DNA of 64,000 nucleotides from Lachnospira pectinoschiza. Lineage in GTDB: Bacteria; Bacillota; Clostridia; Lachnospirales; Lachnospiraceae. The first letter of the stretch is position 1, and each line of letters starts with the position of its first letter. This document shows positions 53,511 to 62,269 of the stretch, one piece after another. The stretch is taken from positions 217,315-281,314 of the forward strand of contig NZ_FNHZ01000003.1 in assembly GCF_900103815.1 (NCBI RefSeq), read 5' to 3'. The position numbers and the translations under genes were made by a program. Under the pieces are notes generated by a model. That model was not told where the DNA came from. It was given only the letters and a program-made list of their open reading frames with translations, and did not search any database.

Positions 53511-55747
53511 TTTAACTTACCTCCCTTGTTTTTCATTAATTCATCAGTATCTTTTGTAACAACATCAAGATTCTGCTGACTTACAAGTTCGGCATATTTT
53601 CCGCCAAGTTCAGTAAGCTCTCTATGATTGCCACTTTCAATAATCTTACCCTTTTCCATAACATATATTCTGTCGCAATTCTTAATGGTACTTAATCGAT
53701 GAGCTATAAATATAACTGTCATATCCTTAGAGAATTCATTAATTGTCTTATCTAATGCACGTTCTGTAATGGCATCAAGATTACTTGTAGCTTCATCTAA
53801 TATTAAAATATCTGGCTTTTTAAGCATTGCTCTAGCAATAGCCAAGCGCTGTCTTTGTCCTCCTGATAGATTAGCACCATTTTCATCCAACATGGTTTCA
53901 TATCTTAATGGAAATTCATTAATAAACTCATGAGCTTGAGCCTTCTTACTTGCTTCTATAATGTCATCTAGTGTTGCATAATCTAATCCTAAGGTCAAGT
54001 TTTCAAAGATAGTCCCACTAAACAGAAAAGTTTCTTGAGGAATATATGCAATTCTATCCCTTAACTTTTCTATTTGAATGTCTTTAATATTGTTGCCATT
54101 TATTAGAATTTCTCCTTTTTCAGCACTATACATGTATAAAAGAAGTTTTGATAAAGTTGTCTTACCTGAACCACTTTCTCCTACAAATGCTACTTTTTCA
54201 CCCTTTTTAATAGTTAGATTAATATCTTCTAACACTAGCTTTCTTGTACCATATCTAAAGTCAAGATTTTTTATCTCAATATCTCCTGCAATACTTTCAG
54301 GATGCATCTTTTTATTTTCAACCTCAGTCTTCTCTGCTTCTAAATCCAAGATTTCTCCTAATCTATCAGCTGCTACAACTGCTGTTTGCATCTGAGGTTG
54401 TAAATTAATCAGGTTCTTTACTGGATCTAGAAAATATGCAAGCAAAGCATTAAAGGTAATTAGGGAACCAATAGTCATTTCTCCCTTTATTACACTTACT
54501 CCGCCTACCCAAAGGATAACTATACCTCCCACAAGCTCCACAAAGGTCTTAAGGGATGTTTGTAAATTTTCTACAAAACAAAGATTAAAAATGCTTTTTA
54601 ATAACTTCACGAATTTCTTTTCTGTCTCAAGATTTACCTTTGGTTCTGCGTTATATGCCTTTACAGTCTGCACTCCATTTAAAGACTCCACCATATATGA
54701 TGTAAGCTGCGCATTATCTTCCATCTGCTTACGATTAAGATTTTCATACCATTTATTAAATCCAACCACAATTATTGAATATAATATAACCATGATTACT
54801 GCGATTGCAAAAAGCTTTGGATTCTGTATAAATAGAATTATTGCTCCTGCTATTGCCATTAATGTATCAATCATAATAGTAAGAGTTGCTCCTGAGATTG
54901 CATCTCTAACCTTACTTGCATCATTAAAGCGAGAAATAATCTCTCCAACCTTTCGAGTACCAAAGAAATTCATTGGTAACTCCAACACATGCCTGTAATA
55001 TCCAAGTAATAAAGCAATATCAAGTTTTTGGCTTAAATACAAAAGCAAATGTGATCTAAAGGCGTTTAATATCACCTTAAAAACATTCAGTAAAATCACA
55101 CCTATAGACAATGTCATTAATGTTTTACTTAATGCATCTGGTAAAACACTATCAATCAATTCCTGAAAATAAAATGCACCTATAATTCCTAGAATTGTAT
55201 ACACAAGTGATGCCAAAAATATATGCACCAATAATTTTTTCTGTGGTTTTAGCAAATAAAAAAAGCGGCTAAACAAACCCTTTGTCTCGTCGCCTTTCTC
55301 AAATGTTTCTTTCTTTACTAATAGAATTAACACTCCAGACCACTGATACTTTGGTGGTTTACCTTCTTCATGTACCTCTCCAAAGAATTCTTCCGGTGTA
55401 AGCTTAACAATTCCCCTCCCAGGATCTGCGATTATCACCTGCTTTTTAGTAATCTTATGAATAACCACATAATGAAGCAAGCTACCATCTACAACAACAT
55501 GTGCTATACATGGAAGTGGAAACTCAGAAAAGAACGCTTCTTTATTTCCTTTTACACCCTTAGCACTAAATCCAAGACTATCCAAAGCCTTTATCATACC
55601 ATAAATATTTGTTCCCGATGTATCAGTTCCTGCTACTTCTCGAATTTTTGTTATCCCTATTTTATACTTGTTTTGCTTACATATGGTAGAAATACAGGCT
55701 GCGCCACAATCTGAAAAATCATACTGTTTTACACAATAATACCTCAT
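53507..55747 (-). CDS. peptidase-containing ABC exporter for the lanthipeptide (LanT type)
   Basis: A 746-residue bifunctional exporter. Residues 1-130 are a C39 peptidase with Cys14 in DFSDCGAACIS, His92 in LLHYVVIHK and Asp108 in IIADPGRG, which should cut leaders after a GG/GA-type site. Six membrane helices follow (about 165-450), then an ATPase with VGESGSGKTTLSKLL, NLSGGQRQRLAIARAM and ILILDEATSNLD. It cleaves and exports the two precursors. The ATG overlaps the M50 protease stop (ATGA), so translation is coupled. Confidence 0.93.
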   Translation of the reverse strand: MRYYCVKQYDFSDCGAACISTICKQNKYKIGITKIREVAGTDTSGTNIYGMIKALDSLGFSAKGVKGNKEAFFSEFPLPCIAHVVVDGSLLHYVVIHKITKKQVIIADPGRGIVKLTPEEFFGEVHEEGKPPKYQWSGVLILLVKKETFEKGDETKGLFSRFFYLLKPQKKLLVHIFLASLVYTILGIIGAFYFQELIDSVLPDALSKTLMTLSIGVILLNVFKVILNAFRSHLLLYLSQKLDIALLLGYYRHVLELPMNFFGTRKVGEIISRFNDASKVRDAISGATLTIMIDTLMAIAGAIILFIQNPKLFAIAVIMVILYSIIVVGFNKWYENLNRKQMEDNAQLTSYMVESLNGVQTVKAYNAEPKVNLETEKKFVKLLKSIFNLCFVENLQTSLKTFVELVGGIVILWVGGVSVIKGEMTIGSLITFNALLAYFLDPVKNLINLQPQMQTAVVAADRLGEILDLEAEKTEVENKKMHPESIAGDIEIKNLDFRYGTRKLVLEDINLTIKKGEKVAFVGESGSGKTTLSKLLLYMYSAEKGEILINGNNIKDIQIEKLRDRIAYIPQETFLFSGTIFENLTLGLDYATLDDIIEASKKAQAHEFINEFPLRYETMLDENGANLSGGQRQRLAIARAMLKKPDILILDEATSNLDAITERALDKTINEFSKDMTVIFIAHRLSTIKNCDRIYVMEKGKIIESGNHRELTELGGKYAELVSQQNLDVVTKDTDELMKNKGGKLN

Positions 55748-56706
55748 ATTAAACTCATACCATCCACTTTATTTTTTGTCTTACTCCACAAACGATTTTC
55801 TATAATTTTTGTTCCTTCATATATTTCTTTTTCTAGAAGCTTTTTAAATTTTTTTTCTAAATTTTCTCTTGCAGCTATATCATTTTTACTTAGTAAATAT
55901 TTAATCCTAATATCTGTATATTCATTACCTACTTCTACATTATCAATGTTTTCTTTATCTGTCATTAAGTCAATCCATGTCATTTCTTTTTCTATATGTT
56001 TTTTCATTTTTTCAGTATAAAGATTAGTATTTAAAATTTTATAATACTCTTTTTGAGCCTTCTCAAATTCACCATCTCCCATAAATATATATGCCTGCGT
56101 TTCCTTCAATACCATACTATAATAATCATCCTCTTCTAAATTCGTATTATAATATTCTAAAAATTGTCTCTTTGCCGAATCTGCATCTCCTAAATACATA
56201 AAATCTGCTAAATTCACAACGGTAACTAATGATATAATTGATTTATTCTTCACAAGACAATAAATTAATTCCTTAACATTATATCCATCTGTAGTTGCTC
56301 CATCATCTGATTTTATAGGAATAATGCTTGATATAAACAATAAAAAATTTATTAATAATATTATTGCATAATACTTATCCGAAGGTAAATAATGTGTTTG
56401 CACAACACCTATTAGTCCTATCAATGCTAATAACAGATTAACAAAAGGACCGCCAAGAAACATCAACATCATATCCATAGGTGATATATCAATATTTATA
56501 TTTGCAAAGCCACATTCACCCACTGAATTAATTGCAACTCCTTTTTTATAAATCAATTTTATTTTTTTATCAAAAATAAAAGCAACACGAAATATTCTTA
56601 ACCAACAGCATTTCATGCCAACACATCTACCTATTATAATATGACCAAATTCATGAATTACTAATGAACATATAAAACACATAAAAATAAATACACAAAA
56701 AATCAT
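55744..56706 (-). CDS. M50-type membrane metalloprotease in the lanthipeptide operon
   Basis: A 320-residue membrane protein. The zinc motif HEFGH lies near residue 18 in the first helix (CSLVIHEFGHIIIGRCVGM), further helices follow to about residue 125, and a GYN segment near 143 may be the second metal-ligand region (SDDGATTDGYN). The last ~170 residues are soluble and helical, TPR-like (DGEFEKAQKEYYKILNT). It could process leaders, release a signal or give immunity. ATGA overlap with the exporter; 1 bp after the reductase gene. Confidence 0.75.
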   Translation of the reverse strand: MIFCVFIFMCFICSLVIHEFGHIIIGRCVGMKCCWLRIFRVAFIFDKKIKLIYKKGVAINSVGECGFANINIDISPMDMMLMFLGGPFVNLLLALIGLIGVVQTHYLPSDKYYAIILLINFLLFISSIIPIKSDDGATTDGYNVKELIYCLVKNKSIISLVTVVNLADFMYLGDADSAKRQFLEYYNTNLEEDDYYSMVLKETQAYIFMGDGEFEKAQKEYYKILNTNLYTEKMKKHIEKEMTWIDLMTDKENIDNVEVGNEYTDIRIKYLLSKNDIAARENLEKKFKKLLEKEIYEGTKIIENRLWSKTKNKVDGMSLI

Positions 56707-57429
56707 TTACATTTTTCTCCTATATCTGTATGCATCCAAAAATGAGTTTTTCTTTAAAGCATTGTCATTTTTCCAGCATAAACTTTCAAAGTAATCTTCA
56801 TCTGTACTAGTATATCTTTTCTTATATAAATTAAATGTTCCAATTTGATTTTCAATTTTAGTTAAATCAACATCATTTTTTAAACCATTTAATATATTTT
56901 CTATATAATTATCTAACACTATATTTAAATTGTCTATTTTATTCAACATTGGAGGCTTATCAACTGTAACTTCCAAACCATCTAAATATATTGTTCCAAA
57001 TAATTCCAACACTTTCTTGTGATAATTACTAATATAGCTTAACCCATTTGAAGACGCCACAGCTACAGAAGAAGATGTTTTTCCAAGCAATTCAAAAACA
57101 TGTGTCCAATATGCTAACCTATCCAAAAAATTTTTCATTATTCCAGGCACATCGTGAAGATAAACTGGAGACGCAAAAATGATATGCCTAGCTTTTTTCA
57201 TTTTATCTTTAATTATTATTAAATCATCATTAATTGAACATTCACCAGTCATGAAACATCTCATACATCCTTTACAGAATTTAATATCATAATCGGCTAA
57301 AGACACAATTTCACAATTATAGCCTTTTTCTTCAATATAATTTTTTATTATTTGTGAAATTTTATATGAATTTGAATCATTTATACTTCTATTACTTCCT
57401 ACAATAATTAATACGTCTATTTCATTCAT
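56707..57429 (-). CDS. flavodoxin-fold NAD(P)H-dependent FMN reductase in the lanthipeptide operon
   Basis: A 240-residue flavodoxin_2-type reductase: VLIIVGSNRSINDSNSYKI (phosphate loop for FMN), CKGCMRCFMTGECSINDDL (the Cys-rich iron-sulfur flavoprotein signature, positions about 52-70) and ASPVYLHDVPGIMKNFLDRL. In lanthipeptide clusters reductases (LanJ types) turn dehydroalanine/dehydrobutyrine into D-amino acids; this family is not one of the established LanJ families, so that role is an inference. It is 15 bp downstream of lanM and its start follows AAGGTGGG. Confidence 0.75.
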   Translation of the reverse strand: MNEIDVLIIVGSNRSINDSNSYKISQIIKNYIEEKGYNCEIVSLADYDIKFCKGCMRCFMTGECSINDDLIIIKDKMKKARHIIFASPVYLHDVPGIMKNFLDRLAYWTHVFELLGKTSSSVAVASSNGLSYISNYHKKVLELFGTIYLDGLEVTVDKPPMLNKIDNLNIVLDNYIENILNGLKNDVDLTKIENQIGTFNLYKKRYTSTDEDYFESLCWKNDNALKKNSFLDAYRYRRKM

Positions 57430-57444
57430 TTAATTTAACCCACC

Positions 57445-60400
57445 TTACATATTCAAGTTTTTAGCGCTCAATTCATAATAATCTAATAAAGCACTAGCAA
57501 CTCCTAAAAGACCATCTTTGTAATTTACACTTGTCCAATAATTATTATCATATACTCTAAATCCTCCATTTATTTTTAGGCCCTTGTATAAGTCATATAC
57601 AATTTTTTCAATTTTATTCTGTACCTCTATATCTTTCCCATTTATTTTATTTAAATATTTGATTAGATATTTTAATGTTGCTGTCTCACCATTCCACACT
57701 GTATCATTTTCACTTATGTTATTTTCTAACACAAGTTTCTTTATTATTTCATTATATCTGTATTTTTTATCATCTTTTTCTGTGATAGCTATAATAATTT
57801 CTCCGAGACGTTGTAAACTTCCATCTTTACAAGTATACACATTTTTTCCATCTATAAAACCATTTTCGTTCCACTTTTTATCATCTAGAACATAATTAAT
57901 TAATTCATCATATATCTGTTTGAATATATTTTCAGATGATATATGTGACAAAGCTCTAAAAGAATTAATAACATTTCCTATACCAATAAAGTTTTCACTA
58001 GAAATATTTTCCAATCCTATCTTATGTAATTTTTTAATTATTTTCTCTCCAATATTCTCACATAAGCTTTGAATTCTAAAATCTCTAGTTAGTAAAAAAG
58101 CCTTTTCTAATGTTTCTATTTGTGAAGACATTTCTAATACGGAATACTCTTTATCATTTTCATGTATAGCTTCAATAAACATACACATGCTAATAATTGC
58201 CTCTTTTACCTTTATATCACTATTTCGTTCATAATATTCACAAACCAAGCCTAAATTTGCAACTACTCCATTATAATATGTATTATATTCAACAGGTGTG
58301 TATTTTTCTTTTTTCATGCACATCGATAACACAATTTTCGCATAATTCTCTATTACTTCATCCACTTCTATACCTATTTTTTTACAATGTAAAACGTAAT
58401 ATGCAAACGCTACAGTTCCATTTAAATAATTTGTATAAGCATAAAAATTTTTATCTGAATCTTCTATATTAATCCAAGACACCGTATTGTTCTTTATTAT
58501 TATTTTGCTTTTAACCATTTCATTAATATATTCAAGCATCTCTTTTAAAGAAAAATTCTCATTAGAATTATAATATAGACGTTGACTTCTAATATCATTT
58601 TGTTCAAAAATATATTCAGACAAAACACCTAACTGTTTTTGCAACAATGTATATTGAAGTTTATAATTATTTTCTAAATTATTTAACCTATTCAAAAATA
58701 ACTCCCAACTTGAACAACTAAAATAATCAGCAAGTTCTGTCCTATTCGATGTAAACAAACTATTATTATTAACAATTGCATAAAATATCGGAATATCACA
58801 ATTATTCATATCCATTAGTTCATATTTATAATGTCTTCCTTGCTTTCCATGTTGCATCCATAAGTTTTCAAAAAGCTTTTCCAGACTTAACATATCACAC
58901 ATATACTTAGGATGACTTGCATACTGTAACAATTCTGAATAGTTTTGAGTTGCTTGTAAAACAATCCTTACTTCACATTTCTTGAATTGTTTGCACAAAT
59001 CTATAAAAGATTCTTTCTCTTTACAAACACATTCCATTACTCTCTTAAACCCATTTAATATATTATTTTCATAGCCATCTTTCCCTATTTCTTTTCCCTT
59101 AAGCAAAGGTAAATTATTATTCTTTTTAAGTTGAACATCTAATTTTTCAAAATAAATATTTTCATCATCTTTATTTGTACAAACCCAAAATTTGATTTTT
59201 TCATCATCAGATCTCTGTGCAAGTGCTCCATAATCAATTCCTTTTATATCAACCGATAATATTCCCGAATTAATCACTGACTCCATTATTATTTCTGCTA
59301 CCTCATCAAATGCATTTTTATCATCATTTAAAAATTTCATATTATTAAACAATGTCTCATGATCAATTATTACTGGATTTTCACCTTTAGCTATAATGTT
59401 TTCACAATGCATATCTGATGCACCAATTAAATATAAAATTGCCAACTGTTGTCCAATCCTAGTATAAAACCTCTCTATCTCTTTCTTCTCATTACATATA
59501 TCAGGTTCCACAAATTCGCAAATAGTATATTCTTTTCTATAAATATCATTTGTTATATAAAATGGTAATACTTTAGTATGTACATTAAACCACATCAAAA
59601 CTTCATTATAAGCATTTTGTAATTCTCCTGAATGTGGCTTATATACCAGTTTTACTCCTTCAAAATTTATGATAACTGTAGTTCTGCCTAAATTGTGACT
59701 ATCACCAAGTCCAAATTCCATTGCTAGTAATTTATTCGAATTAATCATATATTTTTCTTTAATACATTTAAATTCACTATCTATATTATTTAATACTTCC
59801 GTAATATAAGACACTAAATTTTTTACTTTTTGCATAATCCTTCTTAATAGTACAGGATATTCTACGAAAAAATCCAAAAACTTTTCTATAGTACTAAATT
59901 TTTCTTCTACAAAATTATCTATTGTATATCTTCCACTTTCTTTTTTTCTATCTTTTTTAGTCTCATTATATTCATATACTATTGTTTTTACTGACACATT
60001 TACTAATTCAGCTGAAATTATGTCTTCTATTTTATTGTATATACTATTATCAATAATGATATAATTCAATGAAACATTTTTTTCAATTTCAATTATGCAC
60101 CATTCTGTTAATAATCTAAAACAATCTGATATACTTTTATTTCTTTTTTTGTATATAATCTTATCACCATCTATTGATTCATAAAATTTACATATTTTTG
60201 TTAACAACTCAAACCAATTTTGTTTTACAACAAGCTCATATAAATCTTCTTTTATCTTATCACTCAAATTTTCAGTATTCTGAATAATATTATTAAACTC
60301 ATTATATGAATAACCAAGTTCAATAAGTTCATGTTCAAACTTTTTCTCTGTAATTCTACTTTTAATAGATTTCCATATTTCTACATTATCATTACTAGAC

Positions 60401-60480
60401 TCAACACTTTTTAATACTTCCGCTTTTTCTTCAATAGAAAGTACCTTTATTAAACTTTCCCTATACTTTTTCAAATTCAT
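57445..60480 (-). CDS. lanM: class II lanthipeptide synthetase LanM with degenerate cyclase domain
   Basis: A 1011-residue enzyme. The N-terminal DUF4135 dehydratase keeps its active site: GDSHN (259-263), Lys281 in VYKP, DMHCEN (356-361), Asp373 in IIDHE, and an R-x5-T pair in RIVLQAT near 500, so Ser/Thr phosphorylation and elimination should work. The C-terminal LanC-like domain (about 690-1011) retains only scattered glycine motifs: the WCHG equivalent reads YTCKDG (Cys884) and the CHG equivalent reads VWNG (Trp at 929), so two of three zinc ligands are gone. Start at 60480 follows GAAGAGG. Confidence 0.9.
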   Translation of the reverse strand: MNLKKYRESLIKVLSIEEKAEVLKSVESSNDNVEIWKSIKSRITEKKFEHELIELGYSYNEFNNIIQNTENLSDKIKEDLYELVVKQNWFELLTKICKFYESIDGDKIIYKKRNKSISDCFRLLTEWCIIEIEKNVSLNYIIIDNSIYNKIEDIISAELVNVSVKTIVYEYNETKKDRKKESGRYTIDNFVEEKFSTIEKFLDFFVEYPVLLRRIMQKVKNLVSYITEVLNNIDSEFKCIKEKYMINSNKLLAMEFGLGDSHNLGRTTVIINFEGVKLVYKPHSGELQNAYNEVLMWFNVHTKVLPFYITNDIYRKEYTICEFVEPDICNEKKEIERFYTRIGQQLAILYLIGASDMHCENIIAKGENPVIIDHETLFNNMKFLNDDKNAFDEVAEIIMESVINSGILSVDIKGIDYGALAQRSDDEKIKFWVCTNKDDENIYFEKLDVQLKKNNNLPLLKGKEIGKDGYENNILNGFKRVMECVCKEKESFIDLCKQFKKCEVRIVLQATQNYSELLQYASHPKYMCDMLSLEKLFENLWMQHGKQGRHYKYELMDMNNCDIPIFYAIVNNNSLFTSNRTELADYFSCSSWELFLNRLNNLENNYKLQYTLLQKQLGVLSEYIFEQNDIRSQRLYYNSNENFSLKEMLEYINEMVKSKIIIKNNTVSWINIEDSDKNFYAYTNYLNGTVAFAYYVLHCKKIGIEVDEVIENYAKIVLSMCMKKEKYTPVEYNTYYNGVVANLGLVCEYYERNSDIKVKEAIISMCMFIEAIHENDKEYSVLEMSSQIETLEKAFLLTRDFRIQSLCENIGEKIIKKLHKIGLENISSENFIGIGNVINSFRALSHISSENIFKQIYDELINYVLDDKKWNENGFIDGKNVYTCKDGSLQRLGEIIIAITEKDDKKYRYNEIIKKLVLENNISENDTVWNGETATLKYLIKYLNKINGKDIEVQNKIEKIVYDLYKGLKINGGFRVYDNNYWTSVNYKDGLLGVASALLDYYELSAKNLNM

Positions 60481-60509
60481 AACTTGCCTCTTCATTTTCT
60501 TATTTAATA

Positions 60510-60541
60510 AAATGCAGCTTTCTATTTACGAAAGCTGCATC
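60510..60541 (-). terminator. partial terminator between precursor genes and lanM
   Basis: ATGCAGCTTTC pairs with GAAAGCTGCAT, followed by TTTTATT on the minus strand. Such a leaky stop gives more precursor than enzyme mRNA. Confidence 0.75.
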
Positions 60542-60561
60542 AAAAAACAATAAAGTTTTCT

Positions 60562-60753
60562 TTAATCAAAAGTAATTATAATTGTACAACTTACAAAACC
60601 TGATACTAATCCAGATACAATTCCCTTTCCAATAGCACTCGCTACAATAGAAACTGTAGGTGTAACAGCCCCATCTGTATTAATCATTTCATTTTCTGTG
60701 AGCTCTTCAAATGTTGGTCCAATATTTTCAAATTTCTTTTCGTTATTATACAT
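60562..60753 (-). CDS. lanA2: lanthipeptide precursor 2
   Basis: A 63-residue precursor. The leader (ENIGPTFEELTENEMINTDGA) matches that of its neighbour, with the cleavage site probably after DGA or at GA. The core is rich in Ser/Thr and hydrophobics (VTPTVSIVASAIGKGIV...) with one Cys (VSCTI) near the end, so at most one thioether ring. ATG 60753 lies just after AGTAGGGTGT; a GTG two codons upstream is less likely. Together with precursor 1 it may form a two-component system. Confidence 0.88.
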   Translation of the reverse strand: MYNNEKKFENIGPTFEELTENEMINTDGAVTPTVSIVASAIGKGIVSGLVSGFVSCTIIITFD

Positions 60754-60760
60754 ATACACC

Positions 60761-60976
60761 CTACTTTCTTTTTAAAATATATGCTCCAGTAATTGTACAA
60801 CTAACAACAGTTGCAGACACCAAGCATGGCGTATTAGTCCACATAGCAGCATCTATAGTTGCCTTTGAAACTACTGCTGGCGTTCCTCCTCCATCAATGA
60901 TTCCCATTTCCTCAGAACTAAGTTCCTCAAAAGTTGGTCCCACGTTCTCAATTGAATCATATTTTGCTGAATACAT
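60761..60976 (-). CDS. lanA1: lanthipeptide precursor 1
   Basis: A 71-residue precursor with a leader ending IIDGG (double-glycine-type site for the C39 peptidase) after the motif GPTFEELSSEEM. The core, GTPAVVSKATIDAAMW followed by TNTPCLVSATVVSC and TITGAYILKRK, has many Ser/Thr and two Cys (in TPCLV and VSCTI). Leader identity with precursor 2 shows duplication. Start behind GGGAGG; 7 bp upstream of precursor 2, before the leaky terminator and lanM. Confidence 0.9.
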   Translation of the reverse strand: MYSAKYDSIENVGPTFEELSSEEMGIIDGGGTPAVVSKATIDAAMWTNTPCLVSATVVSCTITGAYILKRK

Positions 60977-61137
60977 CTTTAAATTCCTCCCTTTTCTAAT
61001 TTTTTTCTTGAAGTAATAAACAATAATTAATTTACTATTTTTTACTACCTATATAGAGATATTTTCGTTTAGATTTACTTTTTTCAAATATATTTATACA
61101 ATATATTCTTCAACAAACATTTCTAAACGTATTCTCT

Positions 61138-61276
61138 GTAGATATATTAAAATAATATATCTACAATTTATTTATCTAACTTGCTATATTTTATCTTAAA
61201 TACACTTAATTTTTCCATTTTTTTTTGAATTTTTTTGAATTTTATATTGACATAAGTAGATATATTATTTTAATAT
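61138..61276. promoter_or_regulatory. putative invertible promoter segment of the lanthipeptide operon
   Basis: A perfect palindrome at 61138-61164 (GTAGATATATTA/TAATATATCTAC around AAA) and a 21-bp sequence at 61256-61276 are inverted repeats of each other, 91 bp apart. Inside lies TTGACA (61247-61252), whose -10 TAATAT (61271-61276, 18-bp spacer) is in the right repeat. As drawn it points right, away from the precursors. Inversion would restore the same promoter facing left, with the -10 supplied by the left repeat, about 160 nt before lanA1. A tyrosine recombinase gene lies immediately beside it. Confidence 0.6.
61247..61276 (+). promoter_or_regulatory. consensus promoter reading away from the operon (OFF orientation)
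   Basis: TTGACA (61247-61252), 18 bp, TAATAT (61271-61276). It points toward the 3' end of the recombinase gene and would give an antisense transcript there. No comparably good promoter reads toward lanA1; the best candidate there is weak (TTGAAA-17-AAATAT). Confidence 0.6.
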
Positions 61277-61282
61277 TTCCAA

Positions 61283-62113
61283 TCATAATTCCATCTTATC
61301 TAACATCTTTACTTTTTCATCATAAGATGTCCTGGTATATCTCCAAGTTGTCTCAAGTCTTGTATGTCCAAGTATATCTGCTAGTTCTGATATATCTGAT
61401 GATACTTTCATATACTCTTTAGCAAATAAATGCCTAAAAGAATGTGGATACACTTTACTTTGAAGAACTCCTGCCTTAATAGATATATTCTTTAAGTTCT
61501 TCCAAACAGTTTTTTGTGATATAGCACTGTCTTTACTACCACGAAATATAAATCCATTTGTTATGCCATTTGCCATACAATATTGTTTCAACATTTTTCT
61601 AACATGTTCTCCCATATATATTACACGCGCTTTTCCTTTATTGTATATCTCAATTTGACAATCATTAATTGACTCTACTGTGATATATCTTAATTCTCCA
61701 ATTCGTATTCCTGTCATAGCTAAAGTTCTCATAATATAATACATTTTCCATTTTTTACTCTTTTTTGCACAATCCAACAATCTAAAGTAGTCATTTTTTG
61801 TTATTATATTTGATACGCTAGTTGCTGTCTGAACTCTAAAACTCTTTACCTTATATTCTTCTAAACCTTTCCATTCAAAATACTTATTCAATGAATTGAT
61901 TTTAGAATTTACAGATACAATTTTATATCTATTCTTTAAATATTTCTTATATTCCAAAACTTTTTCCTTAGAGATTATGTTCTCTCCAAGCCAAATATAA
62001 AATTGTTCTACATCTTTACAATATTTCTTTATCGTTATGTCACTTAACTCTTTTAGATATAAATACTTTTTATAATCCAGTTCTAGTTCTTTCCATTTGT
62101 TAATAATATCCAT
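61283..62113 (-). CDS. tyrosine recombinase (probable DNA invertase of the promoter switch)
   Basis: A 276-residue phage-integrase-family recombinase. The N-terminal SAM-like core-binding domain spans about 1-95, the catalytic domain about 105-276 with R137 (TGIRIGELR), H224 and R227 (HSFRHLF), H250 (LGHTRLETTWRY) and the nucleophile Y259. This short form is typical of stand-alone phase-variation recombinases. It ends a few bp from the inverted-repeat segment. ATG 62113 follows GGAGGTAGC. Confidence 0.9.
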   Translation of the reverse strand: MDIINKWKELELDYKKYLYLKELSDITIKKYCKDVEQFYIWLGENIISKEKVLEYKKYLKNRYKIVSVNSKINSLNKYFEWKGLEEYKVKSFRVQTATSVSNIITKNDYFRLLDCAKKSKKWKMYYIMRTLAMTGIRIGELRYITVESINDCQIEIYNKGKARVIYMGEHVRKMLKQYCMANGITNGFIFRGSKDSAISQKTVWKNLKNISIKAGVLQSKVYPHSFRHLFAKEYMKVSSDISELADILGHTRLETTWRYTRTSYDEKVKMLDKMEL

Positions 62114-62269
62114 TATAGCTACCTCCAATCTACATCTTTATAATACAATTTAATTCTAATTTTATTATTTTTTTACTAATATGAACATTGGAACGGACTC
62201 AAATTAAAAATGGTTGCTGGCTTATAACTTAATATAATAAAACTAGAAAAACCGGCAAAAAAGAAAAAC

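Noticed and set aside
61225..61422. Plus-strand frame starting near the invertible segment
   Set aside because: Antisense to the recombinase gene, no ribosome binding site; the promoter there is better explained as the switchable lanthipeptide promoter.
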